Below are positions 50,598 through 61,495 of a DNA stretch of 64,000 nucleotides, in pieces; position 1 is the first letter of the stretch, and each line of letters begins with the position of its first letter. Below the pieces are notes generated by a model that was given only the letters and a program-made list of their open reading frames with translations, did not search any database and was not told where the DNA came from. The DNA lies in assembly GCF_042663885.1 (NCBI RefSeq), contig NZ_JBHSXV010000001.1, one strand, 5' to 3'. A program made the translations under genes and the position numbers. This DNA is from Aquipuribacter hungaricus. Lineage in GTDB: Bacteria; Actinomycetota; Actinomycetes; Actinomycetales; JBBAYJ01.

Positions 50598-53559
50598 ATG
50601 ACCGGGGGGCCGCTGTGGGCACGGGCGCCGCTGCGGCTGCTGCGGGAGGGCCCCTGGGCCGTGCTCGTCGTCGCCGCCTTCGCGGTGTCCGCCGCGGCTG
50701 CCGCCTCCGACGTGCTCACGGTCTCCGCCTGGCGCACCGCCTCGGTCGCGCGGACCCTCGACGCCGTCGCCGAGGGCGCCGGGCCGCTCGCCTCGCCCAC
50801 CGTGCGGGTGTCCGGCTCACCGGGACCGGGCCGGGTGCTCGAGGGGCTGCGCGAGCAGGTCGACGCCGTCCCCGGGCTGGAGCCCGCCTCCCTGCTCGGG
50901 GTGTCCTTCGCCGACGAGCTCCTCGGCACCCGCCTGGTCCGCTACGAGGGCTTCGCCGAGGTCGACGGCCGGCGCCGCACCGCCCGCCTCACCGCGGTCG
51001 ACGAGCCGGGGGACGTGCTGCAGGTCGTCGCGAGCGCGCCCGTGGCCGAGGGCGAGGAGCGGCCCGCCGGGGTCTGGGTCCCCGCCGACCTCGCCGAGGA
51101 GCTGTCGCTCGAGCCCGGCGACGAGATGCAGGTGGTCACCTCGGTGAGCCGGCGGCAGGACACGGCCGCGACGACGACGGTCGCCGGGGTCTACGAGGTC
51201 GACGCCGGGGCCGTGCCGGTCGACCTGCCCGGCAGCCGGTTCTGGCAGGACCGGGCGGGACGGCTGCCCGGGGACACCGGCGGCCTCGCGCAGCCCTCGG
51301 TCCTCGTCGGCGACCCGTCGACGACGGAGGCCCTGGCCGACGCGATCGGCGACGTCCTCATCTGGAGCCTGGACGCCGGCCTGGACCCCGTCCGGCCCGA
51401 CCGCGACGCGCTGGGCTCGACCGTGTCGGCGGTCCAGCGGCTGCGGACGGCCGCCGCCGCCCTGCCCCCCGGTGAGTCCGTCGGCACCGTCGGCAGCGGC
51501 GCGATCCTGTCCCCGGTCGTCGTCACCGGCCTGCCCGGCCTGCTCGCCCGGGCCGACGACATCACCCTGCGCGCGGCCGCGGAGGCCCGGACCCCCGCCG
51601 TGGGGTCGATCTTGCTGGGCCTGGCGCTCGTGCTCGCCGTCTCCACGCTCACCGCCTCCCGCCGCGCCCGCGAGCTCGAGCTGCTCGCCGGGCTCGGCGT
51701 CCGCCCGCCCGCCGTCGGAGCGCTCGGCGTGGCCGAGGTCCTGCCCGCCGCGCTGCTCGGGCTGCTGCTCGGCGGTCCGGGCGCCTGGCTCGCGGTGCGG
51801 GCGCTCGCCGGGGCCAGCCCGGGGGAAGCCTCCCTGGGTCTGGCGGCCGGGCAGGCCGCCGTCGTCGTCGGGGCGGGCGTCCTGCTGCACGCGGTCGTCA
51901 TGGCCGTCGCCGCCGCGGGGGCCGCCCGCCGCGGCGCCCGCCACTCCCGCCCGCAGCGCTCCCTGCCGTGGCGGCCGGTCCTCGTCGCCGCGGCGGTGGC
52001 CGCCGTCGCCGGGCTCCTGGCCGCCCCGGTCGGGGAGGCCCGCGGGCTCGACCTCAGCGTCCCCGTGCTGGTGAGCGCCGCCGTGGGCGCGGTCGGCGCC
52101 AGCCTGCTGCGGCTCGTCGCCGCCGGGCGCGCGCCGCGGCCGCCCCGGGGGACCGCCCGGCGGGTGGTCGAGCCGTCCTCCGGGTCGTCGCGGCTCGGCC
52201 CCGGGACCGTGGGCGCCCTCGTGGTCCGCCGCCGCCTGGCCGCCGGCGGGGCCGAGCGGCTCCTCGTCGTCACGGCGCTGGCGACCGCGTTCGGGCTGGC
52301 CGCGCACGTCCTCGTCGGCGCCGAGCTCGTCGCCCGGTCGGTCGAGGACAAGGCTGCGGTGCTCGCCGGCGCCCCGGTCGTCGTCGAGCTCGACCAGGCA
52401 GGCCAGGTGGACCCCGACCTGCCCGGCGAGGGGTACGCCCGCGACGTCCGCACGACCGAGGGCGACAGCGTCGTGTTCCGCGACTCCGGCCGGCTCCTCG
52501 GCGACCGCGTGGTCGACGTCGCCGTCGTCGACCTGGCCACCGTCGAGGCGGTCGCCTCCTGGGGCAGCCCCGGCGGCCCGCTGGACCGGGCGCGCGGGCA
52601 GCTGGGCGTGCTGGCGGAGGCCGACGCCGCCGCCCGCCCCGAGTGCCCGTCGCTGCCGCTGGGCGGCAACGCGCTGCCGTCACCGGACGAGCCGCCCCCG
52701 CCGGCCTGCCCGCCCGCGCCGGCCGAGGGCGAGGGCGTGCCGCTGGGCGGGATCGCGCCCGGCCCGGCCCCGGTGCTCGTGGTCGGCGAGCGCGCCGGCC
52801 TGCGGGACGGCGCCCTGGTCCGGCTCGCCTCGCCCACCGGCGACGTCCCGCTGCGCGTGGTGGGGTCCGTCGAGGCGTTCCCCGGCGTCGACCCGGACCT
52901 GCGCACCGGCATCGTCGCCGCGACCGGGTCGTACCTGCCCCGCCTGCCCAACGGCGACCCCCGCCTGACCACCCTCACCGACGGCCGCGGCGAGGTGTCG
53001 AAGGACCTCGACGGCGTCGAGCTGTGGTCGGTGCGCCCGCTCGCGGCGGTCGCCGCCGACCTGCCCGCCGTGGAGTCGACCGCGGCGGCGCTGTCGGACG
53101 AGCGGCGGACCCGCACCGCCGGGGAGTCCCTGGGCCGGCCGGCGTTCGTGGCCGTCGCCCTCGTCGAGCCCTACCTGCGCGTGCTCGCCGGCCTCGTCCT
53201 CCTCGTCGCGCTGCTCGCGCTGTGCCTGTCGGTGGACCGGGCCACGGCACGGGCCCGGGCCGGCGACCTCGTGCTGGCGCGGGTCGGCCTCGGCCGCGGC
53301 GGCACCCGGCGCCTGCTCGTCGTGGAGTCCGTCGTCCTCGTCGTCGCCGGGCTCGCGCTGGGCGCGCTGGGCTGGCTGCTCACCGTGCCGCTCCTGCCGC
53401 GCCTGCTCGAGCCCGAGCCGTCGGTCCGCCCCCTGCTCGACCCGGTGGCCGTCCCGCAGGCGGGCGCGGTGCTCGTGGCGGCCGCGATGCTGGCCCTGCT
53501 CGCGGCGGTGCTCGTCGTCCGCGCCGGCACCCGCAGCACGTCGGAGGAAGAGGTGCTCC

Positions 53560-53573
<14 letters not shown>
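50598..53573 (+). CDS. FtsX-like ABC permease
   Basis: A 991-residue permease. An N-terminal helix (about 20-38) precedes a large extracytoplasmic domain (40-330) with VYEVDAGAVPVDLPGSRFWQD. FtsX-type helices follow near 335-355, 375-405 and 420-445. Further helices and a second outer domain (580-840) precede the last three helices (about 865-975). The second domain contains a Pro-rich CPPAPAEG segment and several Cys. This duplicated MacB/LolE-like form moves or extracts lipid-linked or envelope substrates rather than classic solutes. Two ATPase genes follow. Coupling to the polysaccharide locus is positional only. Confidence 0.87.
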
Positions 53574-54512
<939 letters not shown>

Positions 54513-54516
<4 letters not shown>

Positions 54517-55163
54517 GCCGGCACGCCGCCCCGGTGCCCCCGGCGCCGACCGTCGTGCGCGTCGAGCACCTCACCCACCGGGCGGGGGGCACGACGGTGC
54601 TCGACGACGTCTCCCTGCTGGCCCGGGCGGGCAGCATCGTCGTGCTCGCCGGCCGGTCCGGGTCGGGCAAGTCGACGCTGTGCCACCTGGTCGCCGGTGT
54701 CGGGCGGCCCACGGGCGGGACCGTCGAGGTCCTCGGCGTCCCGGCGAGCCCGGCGCCGCCCTGGTCGACGCTGTCGCTGCTGCCGCAGCGCCTGGCCCTG
54801 GTGCCCGAGCTCAGCGTCGAGGAGAACGTCGCGTGGCCCTGCCGCCTGGCCGGGCGCGAGGTGCCCGAGGAGGTCTTCGCCGCGCTCGGCCTGGCCACCC
54901 TGCGCCGCCACGCCGCGCGCGCGACCTCCCTCGGCGAGCAGCAGCGCACCGCGCTGGCCCGCGCCCTCGCGGTGCGGCCCGCCGTCGCGGTGCTCGACGA
55001 GCCCACCGGGCACCAGGACGACGCCAACGTCGACCGGGTGCTCGCGGCCCTCGGCGCCGCCGCGGCGGGCGGCACGTGCGTGCTCGTCGCCACCCACGAC
55101 GAGCGGGTGCTCGCCGTCGCCGACGTCGTCGTGCGCCTCGAGGGCGGCCGGGTCGTCGGCTGA
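54513..55163 (+). CDS. ABC ATPase for the FtsX-type permease, second, atypical signature
   Basis: 216 residues. Walker A GRSGSGKST at about 48-56, Walker B VAVLDEPTGHQDD and switch His in ATHDE are all in place. The signature reads TSLGEQQRTALARAL instead of LSGGEQQR, so one Gly is replaced. It overlaps the first ATPase gene by four bases (GTGA). A heterodimer with one standard and one altered site is plausible; each could instead serve one half of the duplicated permease. Confidence 0.87.
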
Positions 55164-55197
55164 GCCCGGACGGAACAGCCGGGCCGGGGCCGGGGTT

Positions 55198-55213
55198 GTC
55201 TGACGTGCCAGAC
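55198..55213. promoter_or_regulatory. Small inverted repeat before the LLM oxidoreductase gene
   Basis: GTCTG and CAGAC separated by six bases, about 40 bases before the start. Could be an operator half-site pair; weak evidence. Confidence 0.2.
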
Positions 55214-55251
55214 CCCTGCACCGCACCCGAGCACCACGAGGAGCCCAGCCC

Positions 55252-56250
55252 GTGACAGTCCCGCTCTCCGTCCTCGACCTCGCCCCCGTCTCGCCCACCG
55301 GCACGGTGCGCGAGAGCCTCCAGGCCAGCGTCGCGCTCGCCCAGGCGGCGGAGCGTCACGGGTACCGACGGGTCTGGTACGCCGAGCACCACAACATGGC
55401 GACCATCGCGAGCTCGGCCACCGCCGTCGTCGTCGCCCACGTCGCGGCGCACACCTCGACCATCCGGCTCGGTGCGGGCGGCGTCATGCTGCCGAACCAC
55501 TCGCCGCTGGCGGTCGCCGAGCAGTTCGGCACCCTCGCCGAGCTGCACCCGGGTCGCATCGACCTCGGGCTGGGGCGCGCCCCCGGCAGCGACCAGACCA
55601 CGGCCCGCGCGATGCGGCGCGACCCGCGCGCCTCCGACCGCTTCCCCGAGGACGTCCTCGAGCTGCAGGCGTACCTGGCCGGGGAGTCCACGGTCCCGGG
55701 CGTGCAGGCGGTCCCCGGTGCCGGCACCCGCGTCCCGCTGTACGTGCTGGGCTCGTCGCTCTTCGGCGCCCAGCTCGCGGCCGCGCTCGGGCTGCCCTAC
55801 GCCTTCGCCTCCCACTTCGCCCCGGCGGCGCTGGAGCAGGCCGTGGCGATCTACCGCGCGCAGTTCCGCCCGTCGCAGCAGCTGGACGAGCCGTACGTCC
55901 TCGCCGCCGTCAACGTCGTGGCCGCGGACGACGCCGAGGACGCCCGCGAGCAGCTGCGCGCCCGCCGCCGCTCCTGGGTGCGGGGCATGCTCAGCCGCGG
56001 GCCGGGCGCCCCCGAGCTGTCCGACGAGGCCGTCGACGCGTTCCTCGGGACCACCGAGGGCCGCCACCTGGCCGACATGCTGCGCTACAGCGCGGTCGGC
56101 ACCCCCGAGGACGTCCGCGCGTACCTGGACGACTTCGCCCGCCACGCCGACGCCGACGAGCTCGTCGTCGCGTTCCAGAGCGCCGACCTGCCGGCGCGGC
56201 TGCGCTCCCTGGAGCTCACCGCCCTGGCAGCGGGGGCCGTCGCCGCCTGA
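55252..56250 (+). CDS. LLM-class flavin-dependent oxidoreductase
   Basis: A 332-residue luciferase-like TIM barrel. It opens LSVLDLAPVSPTGT and contains YAEHHNMATIASSATAVV and RLGAGGVMLPNHSPLAVAEQFGTLAELHPGRIDLGLGRAPGSD, the classic signature of this YvbT/LuxA-like subgroup. It uses reduced flavin or F420; the cofactor and substrate are undetermined. The GTG start has ACGAGGAG upstream. Two hairpins follow the stop. Confidence 0.93.
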   Translation: MTVPLSVLDLAPVSPTGTVRESLQASVALAQAAERHGYRRVWYAEHHNMATIASSATAVVVAHVAAHTSTIRLGAGGVMLPNHSPLAVAEQFGTLAELHPGRIDLGLGRAPGSDQTTARAMRRDPRASDRFPEDVLELQAYLAGESTVPGVQAVPGAGTRVPLYVLGSSLFGAQLAAALGLPYAFASHFAPAALEQAVAIYRAQFRPSQQLDEPYVLAAVNVVAADDAEDAREQLRARRRSWVRGMLSRGPGAPELSDEAVDAFLGTTEGRHLADMLRYSAVGTPEDVRAYLDDFARHADADELVVAFQSADLPARLRSLELTALAAGAVAA

Positions 56251-56259
56251 CCCCCGGGG

Positions 56260-56304
56260 CGCCGCAGCACTGCGGCGTACTAGGACACCGTGGTGCGACC
56301 ACGG
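56260..56304. terminator. Two hairpins between LLM oxidoreductase and the SpoIIE phosphatase gene
   Basis: CGCCGCA/TGCGGCG with a four-base loop (56260-56277), and CCGTGGT/ACCACGG with a three-base loop (56288-56304). The flanking genes converge, so each hairpin may serve one direction. Confidence 0.6.
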
Positions 56305-56321
56305 GCGGCGGGACCGGTGCC

Positions 56322-57668
56322 TCAGTGCGCCGGGACCGCGCCCTCGGTCGTGCGGGCGGCCTCGTCGGTGCGCCACTCGAGGATCACCGTGGTGGCGTCG
56401 TCCTGCAGCCGGCCGTGCTGGTGGCGCAGGACGGCGAGGTTGAGCCGGCGCAGCGTCTCCGCGACGGGGCGGGCGTCGGCGGCCTCGCGGGTGAGGAAGC
56501 CCTGCAGCCGCTCGTCGCCGAAGAAGTTCCCCTCCTGGTCGCGCGCCTCGGTGACCCCGTCGGTGTGCAGCAGGAGCCGGTCGCCGGGCTGCAGCCGCTC
56601 CTGGCCGACCTCGGGCTCGCCGTCGAACAGGCCCAGGCCGATCGGCACGCCGACCACCGAGTCCAGGCGCTTGACGACCTGGCCCTCGCGCAGCAGCAGC
56701 GCCGGCGGGTGCCCGCACGTGACCCAGCGCCACACGCCCGTGGGCACGTGCAGCTCCCCGACGATGCCGGTGAGGAACTTGTCCGGGCCGAACTGCGCGG
56801 CGATGGCCGAGTCGACGGCGAGGACCGTCTCGGCGAGCCCGCGTCCGCTGCGGCGGGAGTTGCGCAGCACCGACAGCGCGACCGCCGCGAGCAGGGTCGC
56901 CTCCAGGCCGTGGCCCATGGCGTCCAGCAGCGAGACGTGGAGCACGTCGCCGTTGGCGGCGTAGTCGAAGGAGTCGCCGGCCACCTCGTGCGCCGGTGAC
57001 AGCACCCCGGCGATCGACACGTCCGGCGCCACGTAGGTCAGCGGCGGCAGCAGCCCCCACTGCAGCTCCGCGGCGACGGTGAGGTCCTCGCGGCGGCGGG
57101 TGAGCTCGACGGCGTCGCCGTACAGCGACCGGGTGAGGACGAGCTCGGCGAGCAGGGCCGCCACGTCGGCGACGTCGGCCAGCAGGTCCGGGTCGGCCTC
57201 CTCGCCGGCGGGCAGCCGGAGGCTCAGCACGCCCAGGCGCTCGGTGCCGTCCAGGACCGGCGACCACACCGTCGTCGCGCCGCCCGCTGTGCTCACGTGC
57301 TGCCGGATGTCGGTGAACACCAGGCCGGGGACGGTCCCGTCGATGGCCACGGCGCCGTCGCCGTCCGCCGCCGCCCGCCCGTCGGGCCGGTCGGTGCCGT
57401 CGGTGCTGTCCCCGCCGTCCCCGGCCTCGACCTCGGCAGCCCCGTCGCCGGCGGCGTGCGCGCCCGCGTGCCGCCCGGTCCGCCCGCTGCCGTGGACGGG
57501 GACGAGCCAGCTCTGCTCGTAGTCCACGAGGTAGAGCCGGGCCGCCTCGGCGCCGAGCCGCTCGCCCGCCTCGGCGACGAGCAGGGGGAGGGAGCTTGGC
57601 CCGGCCAGGTGCGAGGCGCGCAGCAGCGTGCGGACAGCTGCCAGGGCGCGCTCGTCACGCTCGTGCAC
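56322..57668 (-). CDS. GAF-SpoIIE (PP2C-type) serine phosphatase
   Basis: A 448-residue regulator. A GAF-like sensory domain (about 8-195, interrupted by an acidic Gly/Asp-rich insert at 75-105) precedes the SpoIIE phosphatase domain (about 215-435). Metal-binding residues are in GDSFDY, LLDAMGHGLEAT and HTDGVTEA, with DDATTVILEW at the end. The domain order is that of RsbU-like phosphatases that dephosphorylate anti-anti-sigma factors in stress signalling; no such partner is nearby. I use GTG at 57668, which has ACGGAGG upstream. Confidence 0.88.
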   Translation of the reverse strand: MHERDERALAAVRTLLRASHLAGPSSLPLLVAEAGERLGAEAARLYLVDYEQSWLVPVHGSGRTGRHAGAHAAGDGAAEVEAGDGGDSTDGTDRPDGRAAADGDGAVAIDGTVPGLVFTDIRQHVSTAGGATTVWSPVLDGTERLGVLSLRLPAGEEADPDLLADVADVAALLAELVLTRSLYGDAVELTRRREDLTVAAELQWGLLPPLTYVAPDVSIAGVLSPAHEVAGDSFDYAANGDVLHVSLLDAMGHGLEATLLAAVALSVLRNSRRSGRGLAETVLAVDSAIAAQFGPDKFLTGIVGELHVPTGVWRWVTCGHPPALLLREGQVVKRLDSVVGVPIGLGLFDGEPEVGQERLQPGDRLLLHTDGVTEARDQEGNFFGDERLQGFLTREAADARPVAETLRRLNLAVLRHQHGRLQDDATTVILEWRTDEAARTTEGAVPAH

Positions 57669-57735
57669 GACGCCTCCGTCCCGCGGCTGTGGGGGGCCAC
57701 CGCGGCCGGGGGCGACGCTACGCCACCCCGTGCGC

Positions 57736-57741
57736 CAGGAT
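57736..57741 (+). promoter_or_regulatory. -10-like CAGGAT before the DUF1330 gene
   Basis: CAGGAT, six bases, ATG. Weak hexamer but the same spacing as the other leaderless candidates. Confidence 0.35.
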
Positions 57742-57747
57742 GGCGCC

Positions 57748-58047
57748 ATGCCGGGTGCGTACTGGGTCAACACCGTCCGCGAGGTCCGCGACACCGAGAA
57801 GCTGGCCGCCTACGTGCGGCTCGCCGGTCCGGCCATCGCCGCCGCCGGGGGGACCTTCGTCGCCCGGGGGACACCCGGCGCGGCGTTCGAGGAGGGCTCG
57901 CGCGAGCGCACGGCGCTCATCCGCTTCGCCAGCGTCGAGGCGGCCGTCGCGGCCTACGAGTCCGAGGCGTACCAGGAGGCCCTGCGCGCGCTCGGCGACG
58001 GCGCCGTCCGGGACATCCGCGTCGTCGAGGCGCTCGACCAGACCTGA
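57748..58047 (+). CDS. DUF1330 small protein
   Basis: A 99-residue dimeric alpha+beta-barrel-like protein of the DUF1330 family. Seen features are AYWVNTVREVRDTEKLAAY at the start, GTFVARG in the middle, and IRFASVEAAVAAYESEAYQEAL. Members are ferredoxin-like; no activity is established. The ATG lies six bases after CAGGAT. The stop codon falls inside the first unit of a 20-bp tandem repeat. Confidence 0.87.
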   Translation: MPGAYWVNTVREVRDTEKLAAYVRLAGPAIAAAGGTFVARGTPGAAFEEGSRERTALIRFASVEAAVAAYESEAYQEALRALGDGAVRDIRVVEALDQT

Positions 58048-58120
58048 CCCGTCGCGACCAGACCTGACCCGTCGCGACCAGACCTGACCCGTCGCGACCA
58101 GACCTGACCCGTCGCGACCA
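58036..58120. repeat. 20-bp tandem repeat spanning the DUF1330 stop codon
   Basis: Four identical units of GACCAGACCTGACCCGTCGC and a five-base partial fifth. The first unit supplies the last codons and the TGA of the gene. The unit is not a multiple of three, but the stop precedes the rest, so copy changes would not alter the protein. Confidence 0.92.
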
Positions 58121-58154
58121 GGCTGACCCCGCGACCGGGCCAGACCGGACCGGT

Positions 58155-59093
58155 CTAGGCCGCGTCGGCCATCCACGACGGCCGCGGACCGGTGCCGAGG
58201 CGCCAGCGGGCCGCCTCCTCGGCGGGGCTCCTGCTGCCCAGGGCCGCCTGCAGCCCCACGAGCTGCAGCCGCGCCGCCTGGAGCCGCGCCCTCGCCACCA
58301 GGTCGCGGCGGTCCCGCCCCGGCACCCCGGCGAACGGCGCCAGCGTGGGCGACACGAGCAGCGCCGCCGCGGAGGACAGCCCGGTGTAGAAGACCTGCTC
58401 GGGCGGGCTCAGCCCCGGCGGGGTCGACAGGAAGCTGCGCAGCTGCTCCGGCACCGGCGCGAGGTGCGGGAGGTAGTCCGCGACCGCCTCGGCCAGCTCG
58501 GCGCGGGTGGTGGGCAGGTCGGTGGCGCCCAGGCCCTCGGCGCTGCGCCGCCAGTCCGCGACGTAGGCGTCCGGCCAGCGCGTCCCGAAGCGGCCGACCA
58601 GGTCCCGGCCGACCGTGAGCTGCGCCGCCAGGAAGGCGTCGGTGAAGGCCAGGTGGACCCAGCGCAGCAGCGCGGGGTCCGAGGCGGAGTAGCGCCGGCC
58701 GGTGTCGTCGCGCCCGCGCACGGAGACGTGGAGACCGCGCACCCGGGCCGACTCCCGCTCGGCCAGCCGCGCGGAGCCGAACGTGCTGACGACGAGCCAC
58801 CGCGCGGTGCCCGCCAGCCGCTTCCACGGGTCCTGCCGGTAGTCCGAGTGCCGCTCCACGCCGGCGAGGGCCAGCGGGTGCGCGGCCTGGCCGAGCAGCG
58901 CGGCGACCCCGCCGACCAGCGTGGCCAGGTCCCCGTGGACGGCCCACACCACGCCGTCGGGCTCGAACCAGCCGGGGCCGTCGCCGACCAGGGCGATGTC
59001 GCGGACCCAGTCCGGGGCGCCGGTCGGGTCGCCGGACACCCGGGCCCGGAAGCGCTCACGGGCCATCTCGGGCAGGTCGGACGCGGACACCAC
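58155..59093 (-). CDS. DUF2236 / MpaB-family oxygenase-like protein
   Basis: A 312-residue protein of the oxygenase MpaB / latex-clearing-protein-related DUF2236 family. The diagnostic stretch AAHPLALAGVERHSDYRQDPWKRLAGTARWL is at about 70-100, with the conserved His residues. RWVHLAFTDAF and PPGLSPPEQVFY are further signatures. Related proteins bind haem and oxidise polymers or hydrocarbons; the substrate here is unknown. The GTG start is preceded by GACGCT at the leaderless spacing. It diverges from the phoD-like gene. Confidence 0.87.
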   Translation of the reverse strand: MVSASDLPEMARERFRARVSGDPTGAPDWVRDIALVGDGPGWFEPDGVVWAVHGDLATLVGGVAALLGQAAHPLALAGVERHSDYRQDPWKRLAGTARWLVVSTFGSARLAERESARVRGLHVSVRGRDDTGRRYSASDPALLRWVHLAFTDAFLAAQLTVGRDLVGRFGTRWPDAYVADWRRSAEGLGATDLPTTRAELAEAVADYLPHLAPVPEQLRSFLSTPPGLSPPEQVFYTGLSSAAALLVSPTLAPFAGVPGRDRRDLVARARLQAARLQLVGLQAALGSRSPAEEAARWRLGTGPRPSWMADAA

Positions 59094-59099
59094 CCCCGC

Positions 59100-59105
59100 A
59101 GCGTC
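59100..59105 (-). promoter_or_regulatory. -10-like GACGCT before the DUF2236 gene
   Basis: GACGCT, six bases, GTG on the minus strand. It faces the phoD promoter across a 200-base gap, which otherwise holds only short degenerate CCGCGCCCGGT and CAGGTCCGCC repeats. Confidence 0.4.
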
Positions 59106-59283
59106 GCACCGGCCCGGCCGCGGCGCCCGCCGGCGGTGCGCCCGCGCCCGGTCAGCCGCGCCCGGTCCGCCGCGCCCAGGTCCGCCCAGGTCCGCCCGGT
59201 CGGGTCAGGAGCCCGCTCCGCGCGGCCCCCGGCCCGCCGCCCGCCGTTCACCCGGGCGTCGCCCGCCCGACGCCGGGGCGCCC

Positions 59284-59289
59284 TAGCGT
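59284..59289 (+). promoter_or_regulatory. -10 box TAGCGT before the phoD-like gene
   Basis: TAGCGT, seven bases, ATG at 59297. The same hexamer as the sbcD promoter. An apparently intact promoter argues that the gene is still expressed. Confidence 0.45.
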
Positions 59290-59296
59290 CCGCGCC

Positions 59297-61080
59297 ATGA
59301 CCCCCGCCTCCCCGGTCCCCAGCCGCCGCTCGGTCCTGCTGGGCAGCGGCGCCACGGCCGCCACCGCCGCGCTCGCCCTGTCCCCGCTGAGCGCCGCCGA
59401 GGCCGAGGCGCAGGTGCGCGGCGCCGCCCGCACCGGGATGTTCGCCTTCGGGGTGGCCAGCGGCGACCCCACCGCGACCGAGGTCCTGCTGTGGACCCGC
59501 GTGACCCCCGAGCCGGCGGCGACCCCCGGCAGCGGGCTCGGCCGCGCGGTCACCGTGCTGTGGGAGGTCGCCGCCGACGAGGCGTTCGAGCGCGTCGTCC
59601 GGCGGGGGCGCACCCGGACCGACGCCGGCCGCGACCACACCGTCAAGGTCGTCGTCGACGGCCTCGAGCCGTACACGCGCTACCACTACCGGTTCCGGGC
59701 GCTGGGCCAGGTGTCCCCGGTGGGCCGCACCCAGACCAGCCCCGACGAGCCCGGGACCACGCACGCCCTGCGCATGGCGTTCGTGTCGTGCAGCAACTGA
59801 CCGGCGGGTACTTCACCGCCTACCGCGGGCTCGCGGCGCGCGACGACCTCGACCTGGTCCTCCACCTGGGCGACTACGTCTACGAGTACGGCACCGGCGA
59901 GGACCGGTACGGCCCGGACGCGCTGGCGGGCCTGCGCGACCACCAGCCCCCGACGGAGACGGTGACCCTGCAGGACTACCGGCTGCGCCACGCGCTCTAC
60001 AAGACCGACCCCGACCTGCAGGCCGCTCACGCCCGGCACCCGTGGGTCGTCATCTTCGACGACCACGAGATCACCAACGACGCGTACGCCACCGGCGCGG
60101 AGAACCACGAGCAGCAGGACGACCCGGACACCTCCTACACCGGCCCCGGCGAGCCCGCCGGCGTGCGGGCCGAGGGGGACTTCCTCGCCCGCCGGGCGCT
60201 GGCGCTCCAGGCGTACCTGGAGTGGATGCCGGTCCGGGAGCCGGCCTCGTGGCAGCCCGAGCCGCACGCCGGCACGCAGTTCTTCCGCCGGTTCGCCTTC
60301 GGCGACCTGGCCGAGCTGTCCGTCGTGGAGACCCGGCAGAACCGCAGCCAGCAGGTGCCCACCACGGTGGCCGGCGCGCTCAACCCCGCCCTGGTCGACC
60401 CCGCCCGGCACCTGCCGGAGCCCGAGCAGCTGCGCTGGCTCGCCGACGGCATCACCTCCGGGCGCACCGCCTGGCACCTGGTGGGCAACCAGACCGTCTT
60501 CGCGCGTGTCTTCTCGCTACCCGGGGCCGGCGTGCTGCCCGGGCAGGTGTTCAACGCCGACCAGTGGGACGGCTACCAGGCCGACCAGGCGGCGCTGCTG
60601 GCGGCGATGGCCGCCTCGGGGGGCACCGACCCCGTCGTGCTCACCGGCGACATCCACTCCTCGTGGGCCAACGACCTGCCCGTCGACCCCGCCGCGTACG
60701 GCCGCGACCGGAGCACCTCGGCAGGCGTGGAGTTCGTCTGCCCGTCGGTCACCAGCGACGGGTTCAAGGAGGTGCTCGGCGGCAGCGCCGCGACGGCCGC
60801 CGTCGTCACCGCCGCGTTCCAGGCGGTCAACCCGTGGGTGGTGCACCTGGAGGGCATCGGGCACGGCTTCGCCGTCGTGGACGTCACGCCCGAGCGGGTC
60901 CAGACCGACTTCTGGTACGTCCGCAGCGGCGGCGACAAGGGCCTGGTCGTGGACCCCCGCCTGGACCCGGCCGCCACGGTGGCGTGGGACTCGTCGTGGC
61001 AGTCGGCCAAGGGCAGCAGGACCGTCAGCGGCCCGGTCGGCGAGCTGGGACCGCGCTCGGACGTCGCGCGGGGGGCATGA
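59297..61080 (+). pseudogene. phoD: alkaline phosphatase D (PhoD)-like, frameshifted
   Basis: Two reading frames together make one PhoD. Frame 1 (59297-59800) has a twin-Arg export signal (SRRSVLLG) and the N-terminal domain up to AFVSCSN, then stops. Frame 2, read from about 59798 to 61080, resumes with LTGGYFTAYRGLA and holds the metal sites LHLGDYVYEYG, IFDDHEITND and LTGDIHSSWAND. One extra C after the Asn codon restores the expected SCSN-LTGGYF. So this is a single-base deletion, a sequencing error or a -1 frameshift. Intact PhoD is a secreted Ca/Fe phosphodiesterase used under phosphate limitation. The 3' end overlaps a convergent gene by 56 bases. Confidence 0.85.
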
Positions 61081-61489
61081 ACCGGCACACCAGCGCGTAG
61101 AGCGTCCAGCCCAGCACCACCGAGCGTGCGGTGTCGTAGTGGAAGATCCCGAGGTAGTAGAGGCCGACGCTGATCCCCGACAGCAGCGGGGACGCCAGCA
61201 CGACCCACAGCCTCGCGAGCCGGGTGCGGGACACCGCCGCGACGACGAGCAGGTGCAGCGGCCACCCGGTGGTGCCGTAGAGCAGGGCCAGCATGTGGTC
61301 CTCGAAGCTCTGCGGGTACTCCGACGGGAGCAACGACAGCGGGGGCACGGCGACCAGGAGGTACGCCACGAGGACGGCCACCACGAGGAGCAGGTAGTTG
61401 ACCGCCGCCCAGGCGAGGACCCGGACCACCGCCGGGCGGGGCGCCGACAGCGCGCGGTCGAGGCGCGCCAGGGGTGCTGCCGGTGCCAC
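61025..61489 (-). CDS. four-helix membrane protein, unrecognised
   Basis: 154 residues with about four hydrophobic segments (near 22-48, 66-88, 93-115 and 121-136) and basic ends. I recognise no family. It starts six bases after the stop of the lipoprotein gene and overlaps the phoD-like 3' end on the other strand by 56 bases. There is no strong ribosome site, so it is probably translated by coupling with the lipoprotein. Confidence 0.65.
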   Translation of the reverse strand: MAPAAPLARLDRALSAPRPAVVRVLAWAAVNYLLLVVAVLVAYLLVAVPPLSLLPSEYPQSFEDHMLALLYGTTGWPLHLLVVAAVSRTRLARLWVVLASPLLSGISVGLYYLGIFHYDTARSVVLGWTLYALVCRFMPPARRPSAVPARRPGR

Positions 61490-61495
61490 GGGCGC

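Noticed and set aside
58036..58120. A CRISPR array
   Set aside because: The 20-bp units are directly adjacent with no spacers and no cas genes are present. It is a plain tandem repeat.
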